Positions 50,614 through 63,500 of a DNA stretch of 64,000 bases are shown here, piece by piece. The notes beneath the pieces are model-generated. The model did no database searches, was not told the DNA's origin, and saw only the letters and a list, made by a program, of their open reading frames with translations. The DNA comes from Onchocerca volvulus. Lineage: Eukaryota; Nematoda; Chromadorea; Rhabditida; Onchocercidae. Position 1 is the stretch's first letter. Each line of letters begins with the position of its first letter. The translations under genes and the position numbers were made by a program. The stretch lies in contig HG738140.1 of the NCBI GenBank assembly GCA_000499405.2, positions 3,401,631 to 3,465,630 of the forward strand, read 5' to 3'.

Positions 50614-53324
50614 TTCTGATGCCTATAAAATAAAAAAATTTTTGAAAAATAAAAAGTTACAAAATAAAAAAAGAAAAAGTTTAATTACAGTTTTATACTA
50701 TAAAATAATCTAACAAGTGAATGTTTTAACCGACTATTACAATAAAATAATTTAGTTTACATTTTATGGATTTTTATATGTGTAAATAATAATTAATCAA
50801 TAATCAAATAAGAATATTGCAAACTTTGGAATATTTTTAAACCTACAAATAAACCATAGTTATTTCAATCTAGTTGTAAGTGATAAATTGATAAACTAGG
50901 TGATAAATTGATTTATTCAGTTAGCCAGATGGTTTCAATATTAATCTAGCAAAATTATGGAAATATAGAAATAATTTAGTTGATAATACAACAAAAGTTT
51001 ACAATATTTGTAATTTACTATTTAACAAATGTATTTGCAAAGTTTTGTAAAATTCTGATAACAATTTGGCGGTACATCAAAGGATAAGTTGATAAATGCT
51101 CGAAAAAGTTTTAACAACTCGGAAAGATATTTAACAAATGGTTAATAATGCACAATTATTATCCGGTAAATTAATTCAGATAAGCAAATATTAGGGAAAA
51201 TCTTTTAGTAACATTTACAAATTCAATTAATTCTTCTCGATAATTTAATTAATTTATTCTTTTTTCTTTTTTTTTTTTTGAAATTCGTCAATTTTTGAAA
51301 TGCTTTCTTGCCATTACCATAAGTTATTTTTCAAGAAAATGATGAATGTAATAAACCTGTAATTTTATTTCAAAATATCAATAATAATATTCCGAAGTAA
51401 TCAATTTAATACAGTTTATTTGAGCAATTATTTGGGAAAAAAATTTTTTCCTTCCGAAAAATTACGCAATAAATTGTATAAATATATAATTTATATATAT
51501 GAATTATTTTTGAATTAAAATATATTCGTGAATTATAAATATATCTTAATTCAAAAACGAACAAAATTTTTATTCAATTTAGAAAGTAATTGCGAAAATA
51601 AAACTAAAGTTTATTTTTAGAATATTGATAGAAAATGGAACTTGCACTTTCTCATATTTTTTTTCCTGTATAGAATTCGTCTGTTCATGTTCATTTTTGT
51701 AATTAAAAATAAGTTTTATTCTTTTTTTTTTTTTTTTAGAAATAATCAAGCAAAGTTAAGTTATGAAATAATTTAAAAATAAATAATTTGAATTTTAGTT
51801 AAGGTAAATATATGTAAAAGAATGTATATAACATATTATTTAATTTAATTTTGATAAAAATAATTGATGGAAGAAATGAAAAGTTAAAAATTTTGTAATT
51901 TTTTTTTGTTTATTAATATTACCGCTTTAATTGATACATAAATACAAAAAACATACTATTTTACAGGATATAGCGAGAATGGCTATATCCTGTAAAATTT
52001 GTTCATTAGTTCAAATAAGAATATATCGGTAATAATTCGAAATTAATGAAAAAAATCAACCAAAACATGTTTAAAGCATAAAGAAGCTTAATTAATCATT
52101 TTTTTCTCTAATTCGAAAAAAAAAATTTTATCTGACAAATTTGTTAACGATATTCCAATAAAAGTAAAATGTTCGAAAAAAAAATTATTAAAAAAAAAGC
52201 AGTTATCATAACTTTATTGTTATTTATCATATTCACTGTTGAGAACATTGCATATTTTTTAAAATATTGCTTATTTATTAAACTTAAAGTTTCAAAATCA
52301 TTTGACGTTTTTAAAACAATAGAAAAAACTTGTCGATCAAAAAATTAAATGATATCAGCACATTTTGTTTAGAGAATATAAAATTTGAATGCAAGTAAAT
52401 TTCAATTTTCTTATCAATATGTTAAAATATAGCAGATTATTTTCCTTAATTTTTTATTAGAAATTTAAAATAAAATGATAAAATATTTCTATTTTGTAAA
52501 TTGATTGATCAAGTTCAATATGATCAAATTGCTAAAAGTTCTCTAATTAATGGAACAAATTTGATTAAATAATTTAACAACTTGGTAAAATGAAATTTAA
52601 GGAAGAAAATATTATGATAAAAATGAAATTAAAACAGAAATGAATAATGATTAATTTTATAATCATCAAGAAATTAATACAGTCGCTGAATATGATAATG
52701 CTTTCAATATTACAAGGATATTATTTAATTAAAATTTAATTTTACATTTGGCAATTTTCAGTATAAAAATTTAGTAATTTCTGATAAGAAATGATATGTC
52801 GGAAAAAAAAAGAAAGAGTATTGAAATAGTTGATGGTAGTCGTCATATTTCACCTGTAAAAATGACAAATGAGTGAAATGAATGAATATTCTGAATTCTA
52901 AGGAACAATGGGAAAATGACCCATAAGTAGAAAATGTTGATAGTTGGTGATTGGAAAATGATAAGGACCGACCTTATTTCGGTCCATCATGCCTCAAGCC
53001 ATTTTATTCTATCCTTCCATCTACTTTCCTATTTTAATGATCAAAATATTTAAGTAAATATTACATTATTTATCATAATTTGATAATTAATAATTACAGT
53101 ACTGTTGATAATAACAATAATAACAAAATATACATTATAATATTTCTACAATACTTACATAAATAATCAAATGTTACTTTTTATTAGCCTAAAATATTTG
53201 GAAATAAATTTTGAACAAGGAAATCTTTTGTAGAATTGATAATTTTTATTTCTAATTTCGTCGATAGAGCGATGCAGTCAGTTAATTGCTGGATTAATTT
53301 TGATGTTTTCATCAAAAACATTTT
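50614..53324. other. Gene-free stretch between bZIP gene and palindrome
   Basis: No supported exon on either strand. It should contain the bZIP promoter. It includes the perfect hairpin at 51958-51998 and many A/T runs. Confidence 0.6.
51958..51998. repeat. Perfect 17-bp hairpin, 7-nt loop
   Basis: ATTTTACAGGATATAGC at 51958-51974 and its exact reverse complement at 51982-51998 flank the loop GAGAATG. The pairing is perfect over 17 bases, better than expected by chance for mixed-composition sequence. It is too short for a typical pre-miRNA, and there is no T-run directly after it. It may be a small fold-back remnant. Confidence 0.7.
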
Positions 53325-55115
53325 TTGATGTTTTCTTTTTCTTTTCTAAATTATTCAAAATATTATTTAATTGAATATAAAAGCTTAAGAATTATTAATG
53401 AATTTTTCCAAATATTTCTGTGAAATAATCAAACATTCGTTAAATAGCGAAATTTATTGAGCAAAGTGCTGAGTCATTCAATTCATCGCCTATTTTGAAT
53501 TCAAAAACAAATTAAACCTAATCCTACTGAATGGATAGAATTACACATTTGAAGAAAAATTTGAAATATAATTATCAATATGTCACCGACCGACAGTAAT
53601 ATAGGAATACAGTAATATATCTTTCTGTACGTTAGCTAGTCATACGGATACAGTAAATATGTCTTTCTGTATGCTATCTAGGCACTGAATACGTAAGTAT
53701 TTGTCGCAAGACACTGATAGCATAACAAGGTAAATAATGCGTATATGGTGGAACAATATGATGGATATGAATAATCAACGATGAATTTTTATTTTCTAAA
53801 CAAATCGACCTTTCTGCACAATAAAGGCGGAAAATGTGTCAATATTATTTGCAGGAAATAATAATAATTTTCGTTTGTTAAAATTTAAATATGCCATTAC
53901 GTATTGTTTATATTTCATATAGTGAAATACATATCACCGGACTGCAGAATTGCAAATGTCATCTCCTGCAGTTTGCATGATGCATGCATTAGTGCGCATC
54001 ATTTGTCTAAGAATCTATTCCTATCCAAAACAATTGAAAGTAGCATTGATTCTATGAGCATAGTAATTCTTCGAGACTTAAAGAATAAAAAATTAAATGA
54101 ATTAATGAGATTAATGAGAAGAAATAACAGAAATGAAACTTTGCCTTTGACATCTCCGAAACAACTCAAAAAACAATACGGTAATTCAGTGAATTTAGGA
54201 TAAAAAAGCAGTGTTTTTTAACGGAAATTGTACACTACCCATTTGATTATCACAGCTAACAATGTGATACAAATTATGCAAATCAGTGATTTTTATGCTT
54301 TAGTGAAACTAATCAAAACAACAATGCGTCAGTTTGAATACGTGGGGAATTGAAACTTATGAAATCGAAATATTTGCATTAAATGTTAATTTAATAAGCA
54401 GTCAGATATTACTTTGTGATTTTTGCTTGTTCACTTTTCTCTTTTCATTAACTCTGAAGATTGTTTCGTTGCCAAATGGAACTTGAAAACCGAAATTCGG
54501 ACTTCAGTTCGCTTTTACAATACGGTTCAAGGAGTTCGTTGGCGTTGCAAATCATTGTTGTAAGACATTTTCAGTAAATCCACGAATGAGACCAAATATC
54601 AACATTATAAAAAGTTTTATATGGCCAATCTTTCTATTGCTTCTATGTGATAAGAAAAAAAAGAGCTTTCCTTCTACAGAAGAAAACTTAATATCATATA
54701 TTTAATCGATCGACGATATTATTACTACATGAATTCTGATCATTTCAGCCACGGCGTAGGATGAAAATATTTGACACTTTAATTCATTCTTTTCTATTGG
54801 AACGAATAATTGAAAAAATATTTTCTATTCTGAATTTCAAATTGCTTTTCGTCTTTCGAAATTCGATTTCCAATTTCAGCAAAACTTTTTACAGCCTATA
54901 ATTTTACAATGATGAATCTTATTCTCTTAACTAGCAAACTTTTTTGTACAATAAAATATCAGAAATGCATAAAAATTAGGACTGAATCATTACTATTTTC
55001 ATTGACAGAAAAATAGTTGTATATTCTCCAGAAGGAAAATGAATTATTTCGTTAATTTAAGAATAGGCTTGCAAATTTTTACACTGAGAAAAATTTGGTT
55101 AAACATATACATTAT
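53325..55115 (+). repeat. Left arm of a large palindrome
   Basis: This arm is the reverse complement of 58831 to about 60575. From about 53742 to 55083 I see no mismatch or gap in the segments compared: paired coordinates sum to 113946 at every point tested, from 53747 to 55070. Inside 55084-55115 mismatches begin, and pairing stops at 55115. Outside 53742, homology continues but with many substitutions and indels (53515-53741). It fades to weakly similar sequence out to about 53325 (TTTTTGATGTTTTC and AATGAATTTTTCCAAATATTTCTG have counterparts on the right). A tandem repeat of about 60 bp (ATACAGTAA...CTTTCTGTA) in the outer zone is partly deleted on the right. The arm shows no transposase motif. 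Confidence 0.9.
53742..55083. repeat. Apparently identical core of the palindrome, left copy
   Basis: The 1.34-kb core pairs with 58863-60204 without visible difference. It includes a frame of 99 codons (53904-54203, +) and a second short frame around 54425-54560 containing NTVQGVRWRCKSLL. The same frames appear inverted in the right arm. The 99-codon frame begins at TTG, not ATG; its first in-frame ATG is about half-way, after SIDS. No family is recognised, and identity at the DNA level says nothing about protein-level selection. Confidence 0.85.
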
Positions 55116-58100
55116 TTAAAATATAAGTACTTACTTATAAATTATTACATATTTAAGGCTTTTAAAATGAGTAATTTTACTTCTGTTTTTTCTAAGTTTG
55201 CGCCTCCAACTCAAAGTGATCCATTAGAATTTCGACAAAGAATTGCAATAATTGATTTAAATAATAATTTATATTTGAATAAAGTTAAATTGACAAAATT
55301 ATCACACTATTAAATTCAGTTAAATATAAAACTTTAATTTCAATTAAAAAAAAAATTTGCCTATTAAGTAAATTGCAATTTGTTCTTCATCGAATATAGG
55401 CAATAAAATCAAATAATTTAATATTTTTTCGCAAGTTGAGCGAAATTGAAAATTATGACATTCCAATAGTTAACTATTATTACACATCAAATTCGTAAAT
55501 TTCTCGCTAATAAATTTCATTAGTTAATTTTAAGTCTTTATTTTCTTCTATTGCAAATTAATGAAAAAGCGAAAATCAAAACAATTAAAATTTTATTTTT
55601 AGTTTAAAATTTAAAATTTGAAAAACTAACAAGTATTACTTTTGAAAAGATTACTTGCTATTACGTGCATTGTTGCGAAAAAATTACTTGATTTCGATGT
55701 CAAAAATTAAGTTTCGAATTGAAGTTGAAATCTATTTATGTATGATTATACAAAATCGATCAATAATTATCATTTTTTTTTTACAATGAAATTTTTAAGT
55801 ATTTATTTTTCGTGAATTTTTTGATTTTTTCAAATATTTTGTTATCTTGAATTAATCATCCTAATTGATGAACAGCGTTTCAAAAATTTAAGTAAAGTGT
55901 CGTTTTTTTTTTTTTTTTTTTGACATATCAAACAAAGTTCAAATTTCATTACTTTACTTTTACATATGAAAAATGGTTGATATAATTTGATTACATTTTT
56001 AATAGAAAAAGAAAAGTGAAAAAAAAAAAGTATTTAAAAATGTTTGCTTTTTTAATATCACAAAAATAAGGTCAAATGTGAATGAAATTAGACCTGAAAT
56101 TTATTCAGTTAAAATTTATTCAATTCATATTTTTCAACAATTTCATATTTCTTTCAAAATTTTTAAATAATTTTTAAATAATAAGCAGATTTTATCATAA
56201 GATCAAAAACTTTTTGTTATTCTGATTCTAGTGAATTGGAAAAATTTGGCTCATTTTTTCAAAAGATATTCCTTCCAATTATAATTTTGAAATATGAAAT
56301 TTAATGAAAGTTTGAGATCTAATATTTATTAAAAAATTTTCAATTTTTTTCAACTTTTATTTCCTTTATTACAGCAAATAAATAAGCAATGATTTTTAAA
56401 ATATGTATTAGCAAATATAATTGAAAAAATTTTTTTGTTTATTTCCATCCGGTAGAAATATTTCTGATAAAGAAATTAATTCTTTCGAATAAAGATTTCA
56501 TTTCAATAAATTCATTCGGTAGATATATTAGTTTTCATAAACGATTAATAAAGATATTTTGAAAAAACTCAATATATCTATTGCAGTATTCAAATATATT
56601 ATAACAATTTTTATTTTCAAACTATTTTTTAATTTGCCTGTCACCTGAACGCTTTAAAAACGTAAATTTTAAAAACATATTTTCAAAAATTTATCGTTGA
56701 TATTACAAAATCAAGTTTTATCATCATAATTAATTTAAACTTGCTATTTTCAACCTGTAGGAATAATTTTACTGAAAACATTTCAATATACTTTTTGTCT
56801 TTTTGCAAAGTTACAATTTTTGTCATGAAAAAAAAAAAATGACATTTATGCAAAATGAAACGTTAACAAAATGTAATTGTTATAAGAATTGAATTTTATT
56901 CAATTTATTTTTATAATTCATCTATAATTTTTGTTTAATTATTAAATGAAATGAAATCTATTCAGAATATGGAAAGAGAAAGTAGTGAATAGCACAAATA
57001 AAAAATTTGAAAAAAAGAGTGAAAAATAAGATAAAATGCTTTCAAAATAAACTATTGAAAAAGTTTGAAAACTAACGAAAAAGTTAGAACAATTTTTATA
57101 AATAGTTACAAACGTTAATAGAATGTCAAATAAAATTCATTTGGTAAAAAAAAATTTGAATAAAACATTGATTTCAGTTTCAAAGAAAATTTACTTTCAC
57201 ATTCTATCTTTTGATTTTGTACTAATCAGAAAAAATAAGAAATGATAAATAAATGAAACAACAAATGACAATAAAATTTTTAATTAATCATTTTTTTTAT
57301 TTTTATTAATTCTTTTGAAATTACTTATAAATGAAACCTCTGCAGTACAATATTTGTGATAAAATTGAATGATGATATAAAAAAAATTACTAAAGGTAAA
57401 GATTATGAATTAGAAAATTAATTCTGGAAATTTTTTTTTTGAAATATTTTATCGATTTTTTCATTACCATTTATTTATTAAAAGTTTTTATCATTTATCT
57501 CGATCCATTATATGCTCATTCGAAATTATTAATTTAATAAAAAATTCATATTAAAAATCTTATACATCAATTTATATTTATTTTATTGAAACATACATAT
57601 TTCGAATGAAAATATTACCGTTATTTGAATTCTTTCCATACTATGAAATTTTATAAAACTCTACAAACTGAAAAAAATATTTCTGAAAACATAAATAAAA
57701 AAGAAAAGGAAATCAATACTGAAAAATTTTAAATACAAAACAAAATTGCGACCAACAAAAATGTTAAATTTCATTTCTCTTCTTTTCTTCGTTCTTCCTT
57801 TCTTTCTCTTTATCTAAATTTAAATCTCTTTTTTCGGCGAAAATCTTAAAATTTATTTTTCTTTCATTCAATTTCTTCTTTTTTCACTTTTCATTTCCTT
57901 TCTCTTTTTTATCGTCCTTCTTAAGTTCCGAACAACGATTTTTACGCGTCTCTTTCAGGAAAAAAGAAAACTCTCGTATTATTTTTTATAAAATTTTTGT
58001 TGCAGCTGAAATTTGATTTTACAAATATTTCGTTTTTCAGTGCTATTGTTGCCCTTTATAAATAAATGTTTTACATATGTTCAAAAATAACGAAAAGTAT

Positions 58101-58260
58101 TAAAAGTTGTTTTAGTATAAAATTTAATCTTTAAATACAAAAATATGTTTTGATATAAAATTAAAAGTTTATTACGTATATATTTTGACTCATTACTCAT
58201 TTAATTGATATTTGATGCAATTCAAATTCTAAATTAGCACAAAAATATTTTGCAAAATCA
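55116..58260. other. Palindrome spacer, gene-free
   Basis: AT-rich spacer between the arms. A small ATG-started frame at 55167-55313 encodes 48 residues (MSNFTSVFSKFAPPTQSDP at its start), which look more protein-like than the surroundings but have no splice partner. No transposase, helicase or integrase motif was seen. A CT-rich segment (about 57775-57920) precedes the Helitron-like fragment. Confidence 0.6.
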
Positions 58261-58665
58261 TCTATATAAATAAAAATGTAAATGTTTGCTGTTCATTTCT
58301 ACACAATAAGTTTTCAGTTCTTCTTCGATTGATTTTAAATTTTGAAACAACGTTGCATTCGAACATTTGCATGTTTTATATAGATATATCTTTTTTTTTT
58401 TCTTTTTTTTTTTAACTCGTGAACTGAATTTTTTGACCACGCCTACTTTTTGTATTGTTCGTTTTTACGCAACGTTTCAAGTTCCTTATCGATTGATTTG
58501 AAGTTCTGATATAACGTTGCATTCGAACAGGCCGTGTTTTTATATAGATACGGCGCGTGTTTAAGAATTTTCAGAGATCTAAGATTTTGAACAAACGAAC
58601 ATTTAAATTTTTATTCATAGAGATTAGCTGGACCAACCACGTGAAGCATAGCCGGGTACAGACAG
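58261..58665 (+). mobile_element. Helitron-like non-autonomous fragment
   Basis: The segment begins TCTATATAAATAAAAATG after an A, which resembles animal Helitron 5' ends (TC start, A/T insertion). It ends near CCACGTGAAGCATAGCCGGG followed by TACAGAC, resembling the GC-rich hairpin and GGGTAC string near Helitron 3' ends. The expected terminal CTRR is not clear, so the 3' boundary is uncertain. Inside, 58290-58388 and 58456-58552 are a diverged direct repeat (GATTGATTT..., ACGTTGCATTCGAACA, TTATATAGATA). No Rep/helicase coding is present. The GC-rich words stand out from the AT-rich spacer. A nested insertion or another repeat family is possible. Confidence 0.45.
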
Positions 58666-58830
58666 TAATGCAGACGAGATTTTTTTTTATGACGAAATAT
58701 TTTTTCATAAAATTTTTTTCCCGAAAACCTTATCATTGGAAAAAAATTGAAAATATATTTTTATTAAAAATATTTTACTAAGAAATATGTATTTTAAATA
58801 AATTGATATTTAAATATTTCTTAATAATTC

Positions 58831-60575
58831 ATAATGTATATGTTTGACCAAATTTTTCTCAATGTAAAAATTTGCAAGCCTATTCTTAAATTAACGAAAT
58901 AATTCATTTTCCTTCTGGAGAATATACAACTATTTTTCTGTCAATGAAAATAGTAATGATTCAGTCCTAATTTTTATGCATTTCTGATATTTTATTGTAC
59001 AAAAAAGTTTGCTAGTTAAGAGAATAAGATTCATCATTGTAAAATTATAGGCTGTAAAAAGTTTTGCTGAAATTGGAAATCGAATTTCGAAAGACGAAAA
59101 GCAATTTGAAATTCAGAATAGAAAATATTTTTTCAATTATTCGTTCCAATAGAAAAGAATGAATTAAAGTGTCAAATATTTTCATCCTACGCCGTGGCTG
59201 AAATGATCAGAATTCATGTAGTAATAATATCGTCGATCGATTAAATATATGATATTAAGTTTTCTTCTGTAGAAGGAAAGCTCTTTTTTTTCTTATCACA
59301 TAGAAGCAATAGAAAGATTGGCCATATAAAACTTTTTATAATGTTGATATTTGGTCTCATTCGTGGATTTACTGAAAATGTCTTACAACAATGATTTGCA
59401 ACGCCAACGAACTCCTTGAACCGTATTGTAAAAGCGAACTGAAGTCCGAATTTCGGTTTTCAAGTTCCATTTGGCAACGAAACAATCTTCAGAGTTAATG
59501 AAAAGAGAAAAGTGAACAAGCAAAAATCACAAAGTAATATCTGACTGCTTATTAAATTAACATTTAATGCAAATATTTCGATTTCATAAGTTTCAATTCC
59601 CCACGTATTCAAACTGACGCATTGTTGTTTTGATTAGTTTCACTAAAGCATAAAAATCACTGATTTGCATAATTTGTATCACATTGTTAGCTGTGATAAT
59701 CAAATGGGTAGTGTACAATTTCCGTTAAAAAACACTGCTTTTTTATCCTAAATTCACTGAATTACCGTATTGTTTTTTGAGTTGTTTCGGAGATGTCAAA
59801 GGCAAAGTTTCATTTCTGTTATTTCTTCTCATTAATCTCATTAATTCATTTAATTTTTTATTCTTTAAGTCTCGAAGAATTACTATGCTCATAGAATCAA
59901 TGCTACTTTCAATTGTTTTGGATAGGAATAGATTCTTAGACAAATGATGCGCACTAATGCATGCATCATGCAAACTGCAGGAGATGACATTTGCAATTCT
60001 GCAGTCCGGTGATATGTATTTCACTATATGAAATATAAACAATACGTAATGGCATATTTAAATTTTAACAAACGAAAATTATTATTATTTCCTGCAAATA
60101 ATATTGACACATTTTCCGCCTTTATTGTGCAGAAAGGTCGATTTGTTTAGAAAATAAAAATTCATCGTTGATTATTCATATCCATCATATTGTTCCACCA
60201 TATATGAATTACGAATTACCTTGTTATGCTACCAGTGTCTTGCGACAAATACCGTATTCAATGGCCATATTTACTGTATCCATATTATTAGGTAACATGC
60301 AGAAAGATATATTACTGTATTCCTGTACTACTGTCGATCGGTGACATATTGATAATTATATTTCAAATTTTTCTTCAAATGTGCAATTCTATCCATTTAG
60401 TAGGATTAGGTCAATTTCTTGTTGAATTCAAAATAAGAAATGAAATATATGGATCAACAATACGCTAATTAAAGTTTATGATTTCATTAATCTTCAATGA
60501 TTTTGCAGAAATATTTTGAAAAATTCATCAATAATTTCGTATTTTAAAAAAGAAAAAATGTCAAAAAGAACTAGT
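58831..60575 (-). repeat. Right arm of a large palindrome
   Basis: Reverse complement of the left arm; see 53325-55115. The apparently identical core is 58863-60204. The outer zone 60205-60414 aligns to 53516-53741 with substitutions and indels. Weak similarity continues to about 60575, for example TGATGAATTTTTCAAAATATTTCTG when read on the minus strand. The 99-codon frame reappears at 59743-60042 (-), pointing towards the spacer as on the left. Confidence 0.9.
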
Positions 60576-63500
60576 TTCCCGAATTTTCTTTCTTTTTTTT
60601 TTTTTTTCCAAATTTTTGCAAAAAACTTGTCATTTCAATGATTTATTATCTAATATATTTTATACAAAACATAGTAAACAATACCATATGCTTTCAGTAG
60701 GTGAATTATTCATCATTCCAGATGAAAAATTGATCAAATTTGATGTTGATTTGTTCAAATGATGACAAATCTGAAGAAATGACAGCGGAAATGAGGGAAA
60801 AAAGAATGAAAGAAAGCAGAAAAGAATGAAAAAAAAGGAGAAATATAAAGCAGAAAGCATGAAAATTGTTTGAAAGAATATAAGAAATATTCTGTTATCT
60901 CTAAAGAAAAATGAATCTAATAAACAAATTAATTTTAAAAATGGAACTTTCAAAATTTCATTTATTTTCTCAATTTACTGCCATATGATGAGTTTTATTT
61001 TCAAAAATTATTATTTATTGCATCGCAACATAATTCATTATTATTTTAGTTAAATAATTATCAGTATTTGTTGCTGGAATTAAAGTTTTATTTTAACAAA
61101 ATTTGATAAAATAAAATTCGTGTTTTATAAAATTGAAGTTTTCATAAAATATTCGAAACTATTTTTCTTTCTTTTCTTTGTTCAGAATTTTTTTTATATT
61201 TTTAAATTCTTCAAACGTAGCGGTTATAATCTAACTTTTTTTTTTGAAAATTTCAAGAAAAAAAATCCATTAAATTTATTAAAATTTTTTTTCTTACTTT
61301 GATTACAAATTATCACAAATCGAATTTAGTAAAAAAAAAAAAAAAAACAATAATTTAGTTGTTATTACCCTTACTATCACTGCTATCATCAGTATTATTA
61401 CCAACTCTAAAATATCATTATCACTGTTATCATCAATGTAATTGTTTTTCGAATTGAAAAGCAGCAAGTGATATGATGGCATATGTTCATTCTTTGATCG
61501 ATAATTTCAAGTTTTGATAACACCAATTAAAATTAATTAATACTGCTTGATTTTGTATTAAAATTTTTTGTTTTACATATCATCAAAATCAGCTAATTCT
61601 CGATGAAAATTTTTTAAATAACCATCAAATTAAATTCCCGATCAAATGATAATTAATGTCAAGAAAATTGATTGTTTCAATTCAATTTAATACAATTTTC
61701 TCAATGATGCAATAAACAATTCAGCGTAAATGTTCATTGATCAATATTTTAAATAGTTAATTTGAAAATTAATTAATTTGAAAATTAAAATATCTAATCA
61801 AATATTCTCATCGATCGATCATATCACAATATTGTCCCCCTTGATGTTAGTAATTCTTAAGAGTGATAGCAGTGCTTGGCGAAAATATAATGGATAAGGA
61901 TTAAACAAATCAAATAGATATAGTATTTTTATCACTACAGTAAATTTAATTTAGAATAATTATATAAAGAATGCGCGTAATTATATCAGTTGCAATTATC
62001 ACTATTGATAAATTAATAAGGGAAATGGAATAAATTAGTTTTATCTAGTATTTTTATCATCTAATATGATACTATTAAGCCGAGATACAATCCAATCTGA
62101 TTTGGATTTATCATTGATCCATTGGCGAATCAACATTTTGGATCTATCAAATGGAATAAATTGATCAAATTTACTTTGTGCTGCCACAATTTATTATAAT
62201 TTTTTCTTTTTTTTTTTTTTCAGAAAAATCATAAAGCTGATTTTAGTTGAATTCTAATTAGTTTTAGAATTCTTATTAAGAAAAAAACCATCATCGAACA
62301 AGGTCAAGTACTTGTTTTGTTAATGAAATATACGAAAAGGTTACGAGAAAAGTTACGCTCTATAGCTGCTAGATATTGAACAATAGTGATCAAAAGGTCA
62401 CGACCCCTCTCGTTTTGTTTGTCAAAACCACATTTACCCTCATCCAAATAATAATTTACCCATTGATAAACATTCGTATAAAGCAAATGATTTGAGAAAT
62501 AATGCATTTGAGAGTAATATTCAGAATTTTTTGGGTATTTTTCATTTGAAAGATTTTTTCGAAATTTTTCGAAAAATCGATATTTCGTATCGAAATATTA
62601 TTTTGCCAGCTAAGAATTCAACGGAGTAATTAGCAATTATTTGCTCTAATTTGCACTTATGGTTGACAGAAAATTAGTACTATTATTATCGGATTTTATC
62701 CAAAATCAATTTCCTTTTCGGTGACATATTCGCGAACGTTTGGTTAAATTTCGAAAAGTAAAAAAGTGATTATTTTTGAAAAAAGTGATTTTTTTGTTGT
62801 ACAACTGATTTGATAATTAATCTAGCAAAATTATCTATTTCTTATCTTATCACAGCTTTTCATTTCATTGCAATCATATTCTAATTTGTATTACTTCAAA
62901 AGAATTTCTACTCAAAAATCTTCCGAAATTTTTTCTGTCTTTTCAAATTGATTTCCATTTGTAATAAAGTTCGATATTACATATATTATGATGAATGATG
63001 ATGGGATGTATCGCAAGAAAATTATAATTTCTGATATATTGCGATTAATATAAACCAAACACAAATTTAAAAAAAAAAAGTTTATGAATACATCAAAATT
63101 ACAAACATTTACATTTAATCAAAGATAAAAAAGACAACATTTGATCTCAAATTTTTTTTAATTTTACAATTTAAAAAAAGGAAAAAAAAAACGTTAAAAG
63201 CTATATGAAAATCTCTAGATGCAGAGATCACAATATAAATCGAAGCACTCAAAAAATATATGCATCAATCAACATTATATACGAAAAGATATTGAGAAAT
63301 TTAAAAATAAAAATAAAAAGATAAAAAAGAAAGCATAATAGGAAAAAAGGCCCTTTCTATCTATTTTTCTTATATCCAATTTGAAATTATTTAACATTTT
63401 AATTCAATCAATATCAATAATAAATGTATGATTTATTATTTTTTGATGTAATCTATTAATTGATAAAAGATTTTATGCAAAATTCGAATTATTTTTGCTA

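Noticed and set aside
60660..60953. 97-codon Phe/Leu-rich minus-strand frame
   Set aside because: Begins at TTG and is made of T-rich low-complexity sequence. It looks membrane-like only because of composition.
62304..62507. 67-codon ATG-started minus-strand frame
   Set aside because: Composition is reasonable, but I could not find partner exons or a family. Kept only as a note in the region entry.
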